Program-made: the position numbers and the translations under genes | NCBI RefSeq assembly: GCF_900106555.1 | Contig: NZ_FNOE01000012.1 | Coordinates: forward strand, 1-64,000 | Length of the DNA: 64,000 bases | From: Nitrosomonas oligotropha | GTDB lineage: Bacteria > Pseudomonadota > Gammaproteobacteria > Burkholderiales > Nitrosomonadaceae | Direction: 5' to 3' | Notes under the pieces: generated by a model | The model's database searches: none | Told to the model about the DNA's origin: nothing | What the model saw: the letters and a program-made list of their open reading frames with translations, nothing else | Shown here: piece by piece, positions 54,223 to 63,520 of the stretch | How the letters are laid out: each line of letters starts with the position of its first letter | Numbering within the stretch: position 1 is the stretch's first letter

Positions 54223-54503
54223 TCATGCATTTCATATCAGAAAACTATTGATCAGCCTTGCGGGTAGTTTGAGCAAATGCACTTCTGGTTTGTGAATCAA
54301 CTGATAACGGCGAGTTCCCATTACTATCCCTCCCCGGCTGTTCCAATGCCATTTTTCCAGTCAAAAATTAATCCAGCCGAAGTATACACTACTACTTTGC
54401 TGACATGTTTTTGCTACCTCTGCCATTCCGGTTTATGACCGGATAATCCTTGTATAACCGCGGATTAATCCTGTTAGAAGATGCGCATTTGGGAGCATAC
54501 TAC

Positions 54504-55112
54504 TCAGCTCTCCCGTTCCCCGTGAACCATTTCAACCAGCTTCAAGGCCTGCAATTCCATTTCTATGACAATGTCGTCGACTTTGGCACGGAAATGACGG
54601 TAGAAAATCATGCTGGGAATCGCCACCAGTATCCCGAAAGCCGCATTATATAAAGCCACTGAAATTCCGTACGCGAGTTGCGCCGGATTGCTACCCGTTG
54701 GAGAATTCGAGCCGAAAATCTCGATCATACCCACTAATGTTCCAAACAAACCCATCAAAGGACTCAGTGCGGCAATCGTCCCCAAAGTTGTTAAATAGCG
54801 ATTCAGATCGTGTGCGATCACCCGGCCCGATTCTTCGATGGATTCTTTCATCACCTCGCGGGTGCTTTTAACATTTTTAAGCCCGGCGGCAAGAATTTGT
54901 CCCAGCGGCGAATGCTGTTGTAAACGCGCCAGCATCTCTGCATTCACACCATTGCGTTTATATTCGTTTAACACCCTGGGCAGTAATTCCTTTGGTGAAA
55001 CAACACGTAGCCGCAATGTCCACATACGTTCCCCAATGATGCCCAAAGCCACGACAGAAGCAATGATGATCGGCCAGATCGGCCATCCGGCTGCTTGAAT
55101 TAACGATAACAC
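54504..55112 (-). CDS. MotA/TolQ/ExbB family proton channel protein
   Basis: A 202-residue protein with three spans: one at the N-terminus (WPIWPIIIASVVALGIIGER), and a pair after a long cytoplasmic loop (IAALSPLMGLFGTLVGMIEI, ISVALYNAAFGILVAIPSMI). This is ExbB/TolQ layout. The ExbD/TolR partner gene normally downstream is missing; the next gene on this strand is mlaA. It may pair with a distant ExbD to energise TonB receptors such as the fusion protein 4 kb away, or serve another process. Confidence 0.85.
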   Translation of the reverse strand: MLSLIQAAGWPIWPIIIASVVALGIIGERMWTLRLRVVSPKELLPRVLNEYKRNGVNAEMLARLQQHSPLGQILAAGLKNVKSTREVMKESIEESGRVIAHDLNRYLTTLGTIAALSPLMGLFGTLVGMIEIFGSNSPTGSNPAQLAYGISVALYNAAFGILVAIPSMIFYRHFRAKVDDIVIEMELQALKLVEMVHGERES

Positions 55113-55468
55113 GTGATAATCTCCTCACTCTCTATATTGATCCGGGTATTATTCTGTGGCTTACTATATTACCCGATTAATTGATTTCATAACGATGCTG
55201 GATTCGGCATGCAATGTATCGTGATCGCCGCCTTGCTGCAAAAAATACCCGATTTTCTATCCACAATTTCTGTGGATAAGTTTGTGAGTATGTAACCAAT
55301 ACGAGAATTAAGTTGCCCAATTCAAACATTTTTTCTAGTTTGATTATTTTTTAATCTCGAACGATACTGTTTAATAAACAATAATTTACTTTAAAATTAT
55401 AGCATTCTCCAGGACTTAAACGCTACACTGACTCCGCTCCGATCAGCAGGTGAAGATTGCCTAACTCC
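55113..55468. other. Divergent intergenic region with DnaA-box palindrome
   Basis: About 350 AT-rich bases between the divergent exbB-like and xseA genes. TATCCACA and TGTGGATA around ATTTC (55258-55278) form an inverted repeat in which TGTGGATAA is the E. coli DnaA-box consensus. Promoters for both genes must lie here but could not be defined with confidence. No gene seen. Confidence 0.45.
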
Positions 55469-56818
55469 ATGATAAATCTATTTCCAATTTCGAATCTTAC
55501 GCATAAAGTGCTGACCGTCAGCGAACTAAACAGCAGCACCAAGCTATTCCTGGAACAAAATATTCCACTGCTGTGGATCAGAGGCGAGATCTCGAATTTG
55601 AAGTGCTATCAGTCCGGCCACTGGTATTTTTCCCTCAAGGACAGCGGTGCGCAAATCCGTTGTGTGCTATTCAGTCACAGAAATCAATATATCGATTGGC
55701 AACCGAAAGATGGCATGCAGGTTGAAGTGCTTGCACTTGTCACCCTCTATGAACCACGCGGCGATTTTCAGCTCAATGTTGAAACAATGCGGCGCGCCGG
55801 GCTGGGTGAGTTATTTGCAGCATTCGAGCAGCTTAAAGCCAAACTGGAGAAAGCCGGATTGTTTGATCCGATCAAGAAAAAACCGTTACCCACATTCCCC
55901 AAACAAATTGGTATCGTCACCTCCCCGGATACGGCCGCGCTGCGCGACGTACTAACAACATTGCGGCGGCGCATGCCATTCTTACCGGTGATCATCTACC
56001 CGGCGCTGGTACAAGGTAAAGCTGCCGCCAACACCATTGCAGAGGCTATAGCAGTTGCAAACCGGCGCGCAGAATGTGATGTGCTAATACTGTGCCGCGG
56101 CGGCGGTAGTATTGAAGATTTGTGGGCATTCAACGAAGAAATCGTTGCATCCGCCATAGCTGCCAGTGACATTCCGGTTATCAGCGGCGTCGGGCATGAA
56201 ACTGATTTTACCATCGCGGATTTTGTTGCCGACATTCGCGCCCCCACGCCAACGGCAGCCGCTGAACTAGCCAGCCGGGATCATCAGGAATTAAGCCAGC
56301 ACCTGAATGCATTGCACCAGCGCATGTACCGCATTACGCTGCATCGCATAGAAAATGCGATGCAGCGTACCGATATGCTGTCGCATCGTTTAATTCATCC
56401 GGGCGATCGTATTAAACAGCAATCCATTCATTTGCAGCATCTGCAAGACCGCTTCAGCACAACTTGGGCGCATCAAATGGAAAGGAAGCAATGGAGGTTA
56501 CTCGAATTCAATCAGCGCTTGATGGCAGCAAGCCCCAATATTACCGACATGGAAAGACAGCAAAAAGAACTGATTGCACGTTTTCGTGCGGCCTATACGC
56601 GCTATTTCGAAACCTTGGCGATTGAGCTGCACCATGTGCACGCGCAATTATGTCATCTAAATCCGCAATCGGTTTTGGAACGCGGGTACAGCATCACGTA
56701 TGCCGCAAACAGCATCATCGTTCGTGACAGCAAACAAGTTCATTACGGCGATCGAATTCAGGTAAAATTTGCGCACGGAACGTGCGAAGCGGATATCACG
56801 AAAACCGGTGATTCTTGA
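55469..56818 (+). CDS. Exodeoxyribonuclease VII large subunit
   Basis: Start at ATG 55469 gives 449 residues (a TTG 12 bases upstream is weaker). The OB-fold at the N-terminus is seen as LWIRGEISNLKCYQSGHWYF, and the catalytic domain as IGIVTSPDTAALRDVLTTLR, LCRGGGSIEDLWAFNEEIVA and ISGVGHETDFTIADFVADIR plus APTPTAAAELAS. A long coiled coil follows. It degrades single-stranded DNA with XseB, whose gene is not here. Confidence 0.94.
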   Translation: MINLFPISNLTHKVLTVSELNSSTKLFLEQNIPLLWIRGEISNLKCYQSGHWYFSLKDSGAQIRCVLFSHRNQYIDWQPKDGMQVEVLALVTLYEPRGDFQLNVETMRRAGLGELFAAFEQLKAKLEKAGLFDPIKKKPLPTFPKQIGIVTSPDTAALRDVLTTLRRRMPFLPVIIYPALVQGKAAANTIAEAIAVANRRAECDVLILCRGGGSIEDLWAFNEEIVASAIAASDIPVISGVGHETDFTIADFVADIRAPTPTAAAELASRDHQELSQHLNALHQRMYRITLHRIENAMQRTDMLSHRLIHPGDRIKQQSIHLQHLQDRFSTTWAHQMERKQWRLLEFNQRLMAASPNITDMERQQKELIARFRAAYTRYFETLAIELHHVHAQLCHLNPQSVLERGYSITYAANSIIVRDSKQVHYGDRIQVKFAHGTCEADITKTGDS

Positions 56819-56881
56819 CATAACGCGCGCATTTAATTCTCGCTTCTCTTACTTAACAAGAACAACAAGGACGAACAATCG

Positions 56882-57256
56882 ATGCCAAAAACTTTTCTGA
56901 TCCTGGGTACACTGAATACGGTTTTATGCATTGCATTGGGTGCTTTCGGCGCACATGGCTTAAAGCAGTTTTTATCAGCCGATATGCTGTCGGTTTATCA
57001 TACCGGTGTGCAGTACCATTTTTATCACGCCTTTGGAATTATTGTCATCGGCTTGCTCCTGCTGCATTTCCCAAAATCCCGGTTAATGCCGGTATCCGGC
57101 TGGTTGATGATGGCAGGCATTGTGCTGTTCAGTTTCAGTCTTTACGCACTGAGCGTAACCGGAACCAGGGCACTTGGCATGATTACACCATTCGGTGGTG
57201 TTTCATTTCTCACCGCCTGGATATTGCTGGCTTATGCGATCTGGAAAGAAAAATGA
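56882..57256 (+). CDS. DUF423 (YgdD-like) membrane protein
   Basis: A 124-residue protein with four spans. LNTVLCIALGAFGAHGLKQF followed by VYHTGVQYHFYHAFGIIVIG and the later TPFGGVSFLTAWILLAYA match DUF423. Members are widespread inner-membrane proteins of unknown function. It follows xseA by 63 bases on the same strand. Confidence 0.9.
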   Translation: MPKTFLILGTLNTVLCIALGAFGAHGLKQFLSADMLSVYHTGVQYHFYHAFGIIVIGLLLLHFPKSRLMPVSGWLMMAGIVLFSFSLYALSVTGTRALGMITPFGGVSFLTAWILLAYAIWKEK

Positions 57257-57281
57257 AATGACCGCCCACACATTTTCCAGC

Positions 57282-57623
57282 TTACTTAGCCATTTTCCGG
57301 TGTGAGGCAGCCATCTCTGCATTTCGTTCCGCTGCTTTTGTATATTCCCGTAATAAAGCATCATGGTGCGACTGGAAATCTTGACCTTCTCGACCGTAAT
57401 ACTCGCTATGACGCTGATATTCTTCTAATAATTCTTTTTGCACCTTGGCTTTTGCAGTCATCTCGTTAGCTTCTTTCTCATACATCTCAGCTAATCCGAT
57501 ATGATCAAATTTAGTTGTAGCTTGAGCTTCAGCTTTATCCATTTTTCCTAATTCTGCAATAGACACATTTGAAACAAATAAAGTAGAGGTAATCATCGTT
57601 ATGATCAATATCTTTGTTCGCAT
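57282..57623 (-). CDS. Exported helical protein of unknown function
   Basis: A 113-residue protein: signal peptide (ILIITMITSTLFVSNVSIAE) and about 85 residues of helix rich in Ala, Glu, Lys, His and Tyr (HIGLAEMYEKEANEMTAKAK, SEYYGREGQDFQSHHDAL, NAEMAASHRKMAK). I recall similar small periplasmic proteins in ammonia oxidisers and related bacteria but no function. The histidines could bind metal. Single gene, convergent with the DUF423 gene. Confidence 0.65.
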   Translation of the reverse strand: MRTKILIITMITSTLFVSNVSIAELGKMDKAEAQATTKFDHIGLAEMYEKEANEMTAKAKVQKELLEEYQRHSEYYGREGQDFQSHHDALLREYTKAAERNAEMAASHRKMAK

Positions 57624-57720
57624 GGTAAATTTCCTCGATTGAATAAATGAAAAGTAAATTCCAGTGCTACTCTAAATATTCGATAGACTGAATATGTTCA
57701 TCATAGCAAACTATCTGAAA

Positions 57721-57742
57721 TCCACAAATATTTTGTGGATAA
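57721..57742. promoter_or_regulatory. DnaA-box-containing palindrome before dsbB
   Basis: TCCACAAATATTTTGTGGA is a near-perfect inverted repeat, followed by TAA to give a TGTGGATAA DnaA box (57734-57742) 36 bases before the dsbB start. It resembles the element at 55258-55279. Confidence 0.45.
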
Positions 57743-57777
57743 ACTAAGTGATCAATTCGATTGAGGAAAGAAACAAG

Positions 57778-58251
57778 ATGAGACCATTATTCTTATTCAT
57801 TCTGCTTTGCTGTATCGGTCTTCTAGGCTACGCGCAGTACTTGCAGCATATAGAAGGGTTGCTGCCTTGTCCATTATGTGTGGCACAACGCGTTGCTTAC
57901 TGGATGTTAGGATTGACTGCGCTGATGGCGTTTCTGCATAATCCAGGAGTGATCGGACGGCGTATTTATGGTTTTTTGTTGAGCGCATTCGCGCTGACGG
58001 GCGCAGTCATTGCCGCACGGCATGCGTGGTTAATACGATTTCCGGAGGCATTTGAATGTGGTATCAGTCCGGAAGAGGCTTTTCTAAACTCCTTACCGAT
58101 TGCTGGTTGGTGGCCCGGAATGTTTGAGGCTAATGGCGATTGTGCCAACATCGATTGGGAATTTTTAACACTGACCATTCCGGATTGGTCGCTAATCGCT
58201 TTTGCGGGACTTGGAATTCTGGCACTTTATGTACTACTAGCCAAAAAATAA
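57778..58251 (+). CDS. Disulfide bond formation protein DsbB
   Basis: The ATG after GAGGAAAG gives 157 residues with four spans. The quinone-side pair is in GLLPCPLCVAQRVAYW (C-P-L-C), and the second periplasmic pair is provided by FECGISPEEAFLNSLP and GDCANIDWEF. It reoxidises DsbA with quinone. The GTG 30 bases upstream would add a polar N-terminus and is less likely. Confidence 0.92.
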   Translation: MRPLFLFILLCCIGLLGYAQYLQHIEGLLPCPLCVAQRVAYWMLGLTALMAFLHNPGVIGRRIYGFLLSAFALTGAVIAARHAWLIRFPEAFECGISPEEAFLNSLPIAGWWPGMFEANGDCANIDWEFLTLTIPDWSLIAFAGLGILALYVLLAKK

Positions 58252-58271
58252 CACCGGATTACAACCGGAAA

Positions 58272-59183
58272 CTACCCCCGCGGATGGTGCTTGGCATGCA
58301 ACTGCTTCAGACGCTCACGTGCAATATGCGTGTAAATCTGCGTCGTGGAGATATCAGCATGACCTAACAACAGCTGTACAACACGCAAATCGGCGCCATG
58401 ATTCAATAGGTGTGTGGCAAAGGCGTGACGCAAAGTATGCGGAGATAGTTGTTTATCAATCCCAATAATCAGCGCATAGCGTTTGATGAGGTACCAGAAT
58501 GCTTGACGCGTCATGGCTGCACCGCGCGCTGTGACAAATATGGTATCTGTAACAATACCGTTCAACAGCGCAGGTCTGGCTTCTTTGGTATAGCGGCTTA
58601 GCCATTCGAGAGACTCTTCCCCTAGCGGCGCAAGGCGCTCCTTTCTACCTTTGCCCATGACCCGCAAAACCCCCATATCCATGCCTACTTGTGAGTACCT
58701 TAAATTGATCAATTCGGATACACGCAATCCGCTGGCATACAACACCTCCAGCATTGCACGATCACGCAAGCCAAGGGGGTGCTGCAAGTCGGGAGCACTC
58801 AACAACAGATCGACTTCTTTCTCAGTCAAACTTTCCGGCAAGCTGCGCTGCAATTTAGGTGTTTCAATATTGAGACTAGGATCCGTAGTAATTTTTCCCT
58901 GGCGCAATAAAAAACGATAGAAACGCTTCAGGCTGGATAATTCACGGCTAGTTGTGCTGGCTTTAATCTTGGCAGATACTCTGGATGCTAGAAATTCAAG
59001 CAAATCGGAGTGCGTAGCATCGGTTAGCACGCTGTTATCTTGATTGCGTTTTCTGAGCCACTCACCAAACAACTGCAAATCATTACGATAGCTATCCAGT
59101 GTATTACGCGACAAACCATCTTCCAACCATAAGGCATCGGAAAATTCGTCGAGCAAACCGGCGTTCAGTTCAGGTGCTCTCAT
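58272..59183 (-). CDS. Tyrosine recombinase XerD
   Basis: A 303-residue enzyme. The core-binding domain is at 1-110 (SRNTLDSYRNDLQLFGEWLR). Catalytic residues: Arg in YASGLRVSELINLR, Lys in MGKGRKERLAPLG, H-x-x-R in LSPHTLRHAFATHLLNHGAD, His in LLLGHADISTTQIY and the nucleophile Tyr there. With XerC it resolves chromosome dimers at dif. Overlaps ogt by 14 bases. Confidence 0.94.
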   Translation of the reverse strand: MRAPELNAGLLDEFSDALWLEDGLSRNTLDSYRNDLQLFGEWLRKRNQDNSVLTDATHSDLLEFLASRVSAKIKASTTSRELSSLKRFYRFLLRQGKITTDPSLNIETPKLQRSLPESLTEKEVDLLLSAPDLQHPLGLRDRAMLEVLYASGLRVSELINLRYSQVGMDMGVLRVMGKGRKERLAPLGEESLEWLSRYTKEARPALLNGIVTDTIFVTARGAAMTRQAFWYLIKRYALIIGIDKQLSPHTLRHAFATHLLNHGADLRVVQLLLGHADISTTQIYTHIARERLKQLHAKHHPRG

Positions 59184-59676
59184 GGCGCAACAACCAACGC
59201 TTTATTTCTAAAGGGTTGCCTTCGCTCGCATTCATAAAGCCTCCTAATCCGCCATTTTTAGCGATAACCCGATGGCAGGGTATTACAATCGGAATCCGGT
59301 TAGCACCGCATGCCCGTCCTACTGCTCTAGGTGCGGAATGGAGCTGCGTTGCAATTTCCGCATAACTGCTGGTTACTCCACTCGGAATTGCCTGAATTGC
59401 TTGCCAGACACGCTGTTGGTGGGTCGTACCGCTGATATGCAAACTTAAATCAAAGACAAAATCAGGCTCGTTGAGATAGGCTTGTAGTTGTCGGCATACT
59501 TCTCTTGCTAACAATGTCTGTGGTGCTAATAGTGGTGTATCAACGGGCAAATAATCAATGGCCGTAAGCCAATCTTCTTCTGTTCGGATACCGAGAACAG
59601 CAAATGGTGCGAGTAGTTTAGCCTGATATGATTTGATCGAATCGTCAACGACCTGATTTCTTATTGATCTACCCAC
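59170..59676 (-). CDS. Methylated-DNA-protein-cysteine methyltransferase
   Basis: A 168-residue repair protein (GTG start). The alkyl-accepting cysteine is in PIVIPCHRVIAKNGGLGGFM, with the helix-turn-helix in SYAEIATQLHSAPRAVGRAC and the asparagine hinge GANRIP. It removes methyl groups from O6-methylguanine by suicide transfer. It precedes xerD and overlaps it. Confidence 0.92.
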   Translation of the reverse strand: MGRSIRNQVVDDSIKSYQAKLLAPFAVLGIRTEEDWLTAIDYLPVDTPLLAPQTLLAREVCRQLQAYLNEPDFVFDLSLHISGTTHQQRVWQAIQAIPSGVTSSYAEIATQLHSAPRAVGRACGANRIPIVIPCHRVIAKNGGLGGFMNASEGNPLEIKRWLLRHEST

Positions 59677-59772
59677 TGTGTGCCCGGCTATTAACTGAAA
59701 AATTGTTGAATACTATTTATTGTGTCTCAAGAATGGACAGTTGGAATACATAGAAGTTTCAGAAGAAATTTG

Positions 59773-59808
59773 AATCTTCCGGCATCAACTCAATGATGCC
59801 GGAAGATT
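59773..59808 (-). terminator. 15-bp perfect hairpin, likely htpG terminator
   Basis: AATCTTCCGGCATCA and TGATGCCGGAAGATT flank a six-base loop. It lies 27 bases after the htpG stop codon. On the minus strand a modest T-containing stretch (CAAATTTCTTCT) follows, so it may terminate or protect the htpG transcript. Confidence 0.65.
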
Positions 59809-59835
59809 ATCGAGAGTAGAGAAGCAGAATTAAAC

Positions 59836-61746
59836 TTAGGATTTCAGTAGCAACAATTCGTTAAGCCTTTTCACGAAAGCAGCTGGATCTTCGAGCTGAC
59901 CACCTTCCGCCAGCAAAGCCTGATCAAATAATAAATGGCTCCAATCTTCGAAATTTTCGACCTCATTTTTCAATCGCTGCACCATCGGATGATGCGGATT
60001 GATTTCCAGGATAGGTTTGGCATGAGGCACATTTTGTCCTGCTGATTTCAGCAATCTTTCCAAATTACCGCTCATATCATAGGTATCTGCAACGAGACAA
60101 GCGGGCGATTCAGTCAAACGAAAAGTAACACGCACATCTTTTACTTGTTCACTGAGTGTTTGTTTCATTTTTTCTGTTAATTCCTGGAAGGCGTTGGTTT
60201 CTTTTTCACGTTCTTCTTTTTCGGTTTCATCTTCCAGATTTCCCAGATCCAAACCACCTTTGGCAACTGATTGCAACGGCTTACCCTCAAACTCAGTTAG
60301 ATTACTGACCAGCCATTCATCCACCCGATCCGATAGTAATAACACTTCAATGCCTTTCTTACGGAACACTTCCAAGTGAGGACTATTTTTAGCTGCTTTC
60401 AGGCTATCTGCCGTTACGTAATAAATCTTTTCCTGCCCTTCTTTCATGCGCTGCACATAAGCTTCCAGCGAAATCGTTGGCTCATCAACATCGCTCTGCG
60501 TGGTAATAAAACGCAATAATTTCGCGATGCGCTCACGGTTAGAAAAATCTTCTCCAACACCTTCTTTTAGAACTTGGCCAAATTCCCGGTAGAAAGTTTT
60601 GTACTTTTCTTTTCCTTCTTCATCCTCGTTTTTGGATAAGTCTTCGATCAAACCCAATACTTTTTTAATCACACCAGCGCGGATTAAGTCAATGTCTTTG
60701 GATTCCTGCAAGATTTCACGAGACACATTTAGTGGTAAATTATTAGAGTCAACCACACCACGAACAAAACGCAGGTAATTCGGCAGCAGTTTTTCTACAT
60801 CATCCATAATAAATACCCGCTGCACATATAACTTGATGCCGTGCCGGCGTTCGCGATCAAATAAGTCAAAAGGCGCACGCGCAGGAATATACAGCAGCTG
60901 TGTGTACTCTTGTTTACCTTCTACGCGCGCATGCAAATACGCAAGCGGCGGTTCAAAATCATGCGCCACGTGCTTATAAAATTCATTGTACTGCTCGGTG
61001 GTAATATCATTCTTGGAACGCGCCCACAGCGCATTAGCCTGGTTAATCTTTTCATCTTCATCGGTAATTGTATTTTTCTTCTCTTCTTGCGACCACTCTT
61101 CCTTTTTCATTACGATCGGCAGCGTGATATGGTCCGAATATTTGCGAATGATATTGCGAATGCGCATGCCATTGAGAAATTCATCTTCGTCTTTGCGCAG
61201 ATGCAGGATGACGTCGGTACCTCGTCCAGGCTTTGCAATGGTTTCCAGGGTGTAATCCCCCTCACCACTGGATTCCCAACGCACACCGTGCTCTTCAGTC
61301 AATCCTGCGCGCCGGGTGACCAGAGTGACTTTATCGGCAATGATAAATGCGGAATAAAAGCCAACACCGAATTGACCGATTAAATGCGCGTCTTTAGCTT
61401 GATCACCGGTTAAAGAATTAAAGAATTCGCGAGTACCCGATTTCGCGATGGTTCCAATATGGTCAATAACTTCTTGCCGCGACATCCCAATGCCATTATC
61501 GGAAATGGTGATTGTTCGCTCGTCAACATCGTAACTCACACGGATTTTAAGATCGGAATCCGATTCATACAGCGCCGCATCCGTGAGTCCCTCGAAACGC
61601 AATTTATCAGCCGCATCGGAAGCATTTGAAATCAATTCACGCAAGAAAATTTCCTTATTACTGTATAAGGAATGAATCATGAGTTTTAGCAATTGCTTCG
61701 CTTCCGTTTGGAAGCTTAATTGTTCTTTGGTTGTTTCAGCTTGCAC
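59836..61746 (-). CDS. Chaperone protein HtpG (Hsp90)
   Basis: A 636-residue Hsp90. The GTG start has GAGGAGA six bases upstream. The GHKL ATPase domain is seen as [57 protein letters not shown]; the middle domain as [20 protein letters not shown] and [21 protein letters not shown] charged stretch ([14 protein letters not shown]) lies near residue 500. It is a heat-inducible ATP-dependent chaperone. No sigma32 promoter could be identified with confidence in the gap upstream. Confidence 0.96.
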   Translation of the reverse strand: MQAETTKEQLSFQTEAKQLLKLMIHSLYSNKEIFLRELISNASDAADKLRFEGLTDAALYESDSDLKIRVSYDVDERTITISDNGIGMSRQEVIDHIGTIAKSGTREFFNSLTGDQAKDAHLIGQFGVGFYSAFIIADKVTLVTRRAGLTEEHGVRWESSGEGDYTLETIAKPGRGTDVILHLRKDEDEFLNGMRIRNIIRKYSDHITLPIVMKKEEWSQEEKKNTITDEDEKINQANALWARSKNDITTEQYNEFYKHVAHDFEPPLAYLHARVEGKQEYTQLLYIPARAPFDLFDRERRHGIKLYVQRVFIMDDVEKLLPNYLRFVRGVVDSNNLPLNVSREILQESKDIDLIRAGVIKKVLGLIEDLSKNEDEEGKEKYKTFYREFGQVLKEGVGEDFSNRERIAKLLRFITTQSDVDEPTISLEAYVQRMKEGQEKIYYVTADSLKAAKNSPHLEVFRKKGIEVLLLSDRVDEWLVSNLTEFEGKPLQSVAKGGLDLGNLEDETEKEEREKETNAFQELTEKMKQTLSEQVKDVRVTFRLTESPACLVADTYDMSGNLERLLKSAGQNVPHAKPILEINPHHPMVQRLKNEVENFEDWSHLLFDQALLAEGGQLEDPAAFVKRLNELLLLKS

Positions 61747-61901
61747 GTTTGTCTCCTCAAATATTTTGCATGATTGTGGGGATTACATCGAGAAATTCAA
61801 GATGACTTAATAACAGATTAATGCTTTCTATTAATCTAGTGAGTTTTCCAAAAACATTTTCTGCAAAACACTGAGTGCTGAGAAAAGCTGGAACGGAATA
61901 A

Positions 61902-61951
61902 CAAAAAGAAATGACTACTCAGTTAACCATGATCGTTACTTTGAGTAGTCA
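61902..61951 (-). terminator. Likely terminator of the nuo operon
   Basis: TGACTACTCA (61912-61921) pairs with TGAGTAGTCA (61942-61951), and the loop adds a bulged GTTAAC/GTTAC stem. Read on the minus strand it is followed by TTTCTTTTTG. It lies about 60 bases after nuoN, usually the last nuo gene. Confidence 0.72.
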
Positions 61952-62008
61952 CTATATACAATCACCACAAGGATATCTATCTGCAGACGTCCTTTATTGA
62001 TTCGATTA

Positions 62009-63454
62009 CTACATGGAGTTCTGGATTGCGTAAAGACTCAATCCCATTAAAGATTGAGGGAAGATACCCAGCGCTAACACAGCAAAACCATTGGCGCTCA
62101 GCAGAATTTTCACATCACTGTTAAGTACAAGCGGCTCTGTTGTTTCAGGTTCATCAAAATACATCAGTTTGATTATGCGCAAATAGTAAAATGCGCCAAT
62201 CAGTGAGAACAATACCGCAGCAACTGCCAACCAAACATATCCCGCATTGACAACCGCTTGCAGCACAGCAAATTTCGCATAAAACCCGATCATTGGCGGT
62301 ATGCCTGCCAGCGAAAGCATCAACATTAACGTAATGAAAGCATACCAGGGACTTCTTCTACTGAGTCCTTTGAAATCATCAATATTTTCAGCCTCGAATC
62401 CGCTCCGGCACAACAGCATGATCATGGCAAAAGTGCCTAATGTCATCAATACATAAGCAATGACATAGAATAAAGCAGAGCTATATCCGTTGAAATCTGC
62501 ACTGATAAATCCAAGCAATAAGAAACCCATATGAGAAATGGTTGAGTACGCAAGCATGCGCTTGATATTAGTTTGAGCGATTGCCGCAATATTACCCACA
62601 GCCATCGACAGAACAGCCAGAATCACCAGCATACCTTGCCAATCCGAGACCATTTCACCCATACCTTCAACCAGCAAACGCATTACAAAACCAAATGCCG
62701 CCAACTTGGGTGCGGAACCGATAAATAATGTTACCGCCGTAGGAGAGCCTTGGTAAACATCGGGAGCCCACATGTGAAAAGGAGCAGCGCTAAGCTTGAA
62801 ACTAATCCCGGCTACAATGAATACCAAGCCAACAACCAGTACTTCCTTGCTACTTGCTTCGCTCTGAATAATTTGAGCAAGTTGAGAAACATGCAAGGTT
62901 CCGGTTGCTCCGTAAACCATCGACATGCCATACAGCAAGAATCCGGATGCTAAAGCACCTAACACAAAGAATTTCATGGCAGCTTCGGTGGCAACGATAG
63001 ACTCGCGTCTTAATGCCACCAATGCATAAAGCGATAACGAAAGTAACTCTAAGCCAATATATAACGTTAGAAAATGACTGGCGGAAATCATCACCATCAT
63101 TCCCAAGGTTGCAAACAAAATCAAGCTAAAAAATTCACCTCGCAGCATACCGCGATCACTGATATACGCATGAGAATACACGAGTACCGCCGACACAGTG
63201 CCATACACCATCAGTTTCAAGATATCGGCCATCGTATCGTCAACATACATTCCGTGGAAAGTGTGTTTAATTTCTGTTGAAAATGATACAAAGGTCAGTA
63301 TCGCACAACCCAATAGCGTTACCTGCGTCAACAGATAAGCGACATAGCGTCGACTGTCACCCGCAGCAAGATCAGCCAGCATAACGACACACACCATGAT
63401 GAGCATAAATATCTCAGAAGAAGCTGGTGCAAAATCAGGCGGTATAAAATTCAT
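62009..63454 (-). CDS. NADH-quinone oxidoreductase subunit N
   Basis: A 481-residue membrane protein with about 14 spans, one of three antiporter-like subunits of complex I. The Mrp-type core is seen as [20 protein letters not shown] (Glu in TM5), [20 protein letters not shown] (Lys in TM7), [16 protein letters not shown] (the TM9-10 region) and [18 protein letters not shown] (conserved Lys near the end). It follows nuoM on the same strand. Confidence 0.96.
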   Translation of the reverse strand: MNFIPPDFAPASSEIFMLIMVCVVMLADLAAGDSRRYVAYLLTQVTLLGCAILTFVSFSTEIKHTFHGMYVDDTMADILKLMVYGTVSAVLVYSHAYISDRGMLRGEFFSLILFATLGMMVMISASHFLTLYIGLELLSLSLYALVALRRESIVATEAAMKFFVLGALASGFLLYGMSMVYGATGTLHVSQLAQIIQSEASSKEVLVVGLVFIVAGISFKLSAAPFHMWAPDVYQGSPTAVTLFIGSAPKLAAFGFVMRLLVEGMGEMVSDWQGMLVILAVLSMAVGNIAAIAQTNIKRMLAYSTISHMGFLLLGFISADFNGYSSALFYVIAYVLMTLGTFAMIMLLCRSGFEAENIDDFKGLSRRSPWYAFITLMLMLSLAGIPPMIGFYAKFAVLQAVVNAGYVWLAVAAVLFSLIGAFYYLRIIKLMYFDEPETTEPLVLNSDVKILLSANGFAVLALGIFPQSLMGLSLYAIQNSM

Positions 63455-63520
63455 TAATTCTTAATCCTTATATGAGGAAATACTTATATCAGGAATTATT
63501 ATTGTCTCGGATTGTTTAAT

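Noticed and set aside
54450-54653. Plus-strand 67-codon frame next to exbB
   Set aside because: Antisense to the exbB-like C-terminus, and not an ExbD sequence.
55258-55279. Replication origin near xseA
   Set aside because: Only one DnaA-type box with its mirror, no cluster of boxes, no AT-rich repeats and no dnaA, dnaN or gyrB nearby.
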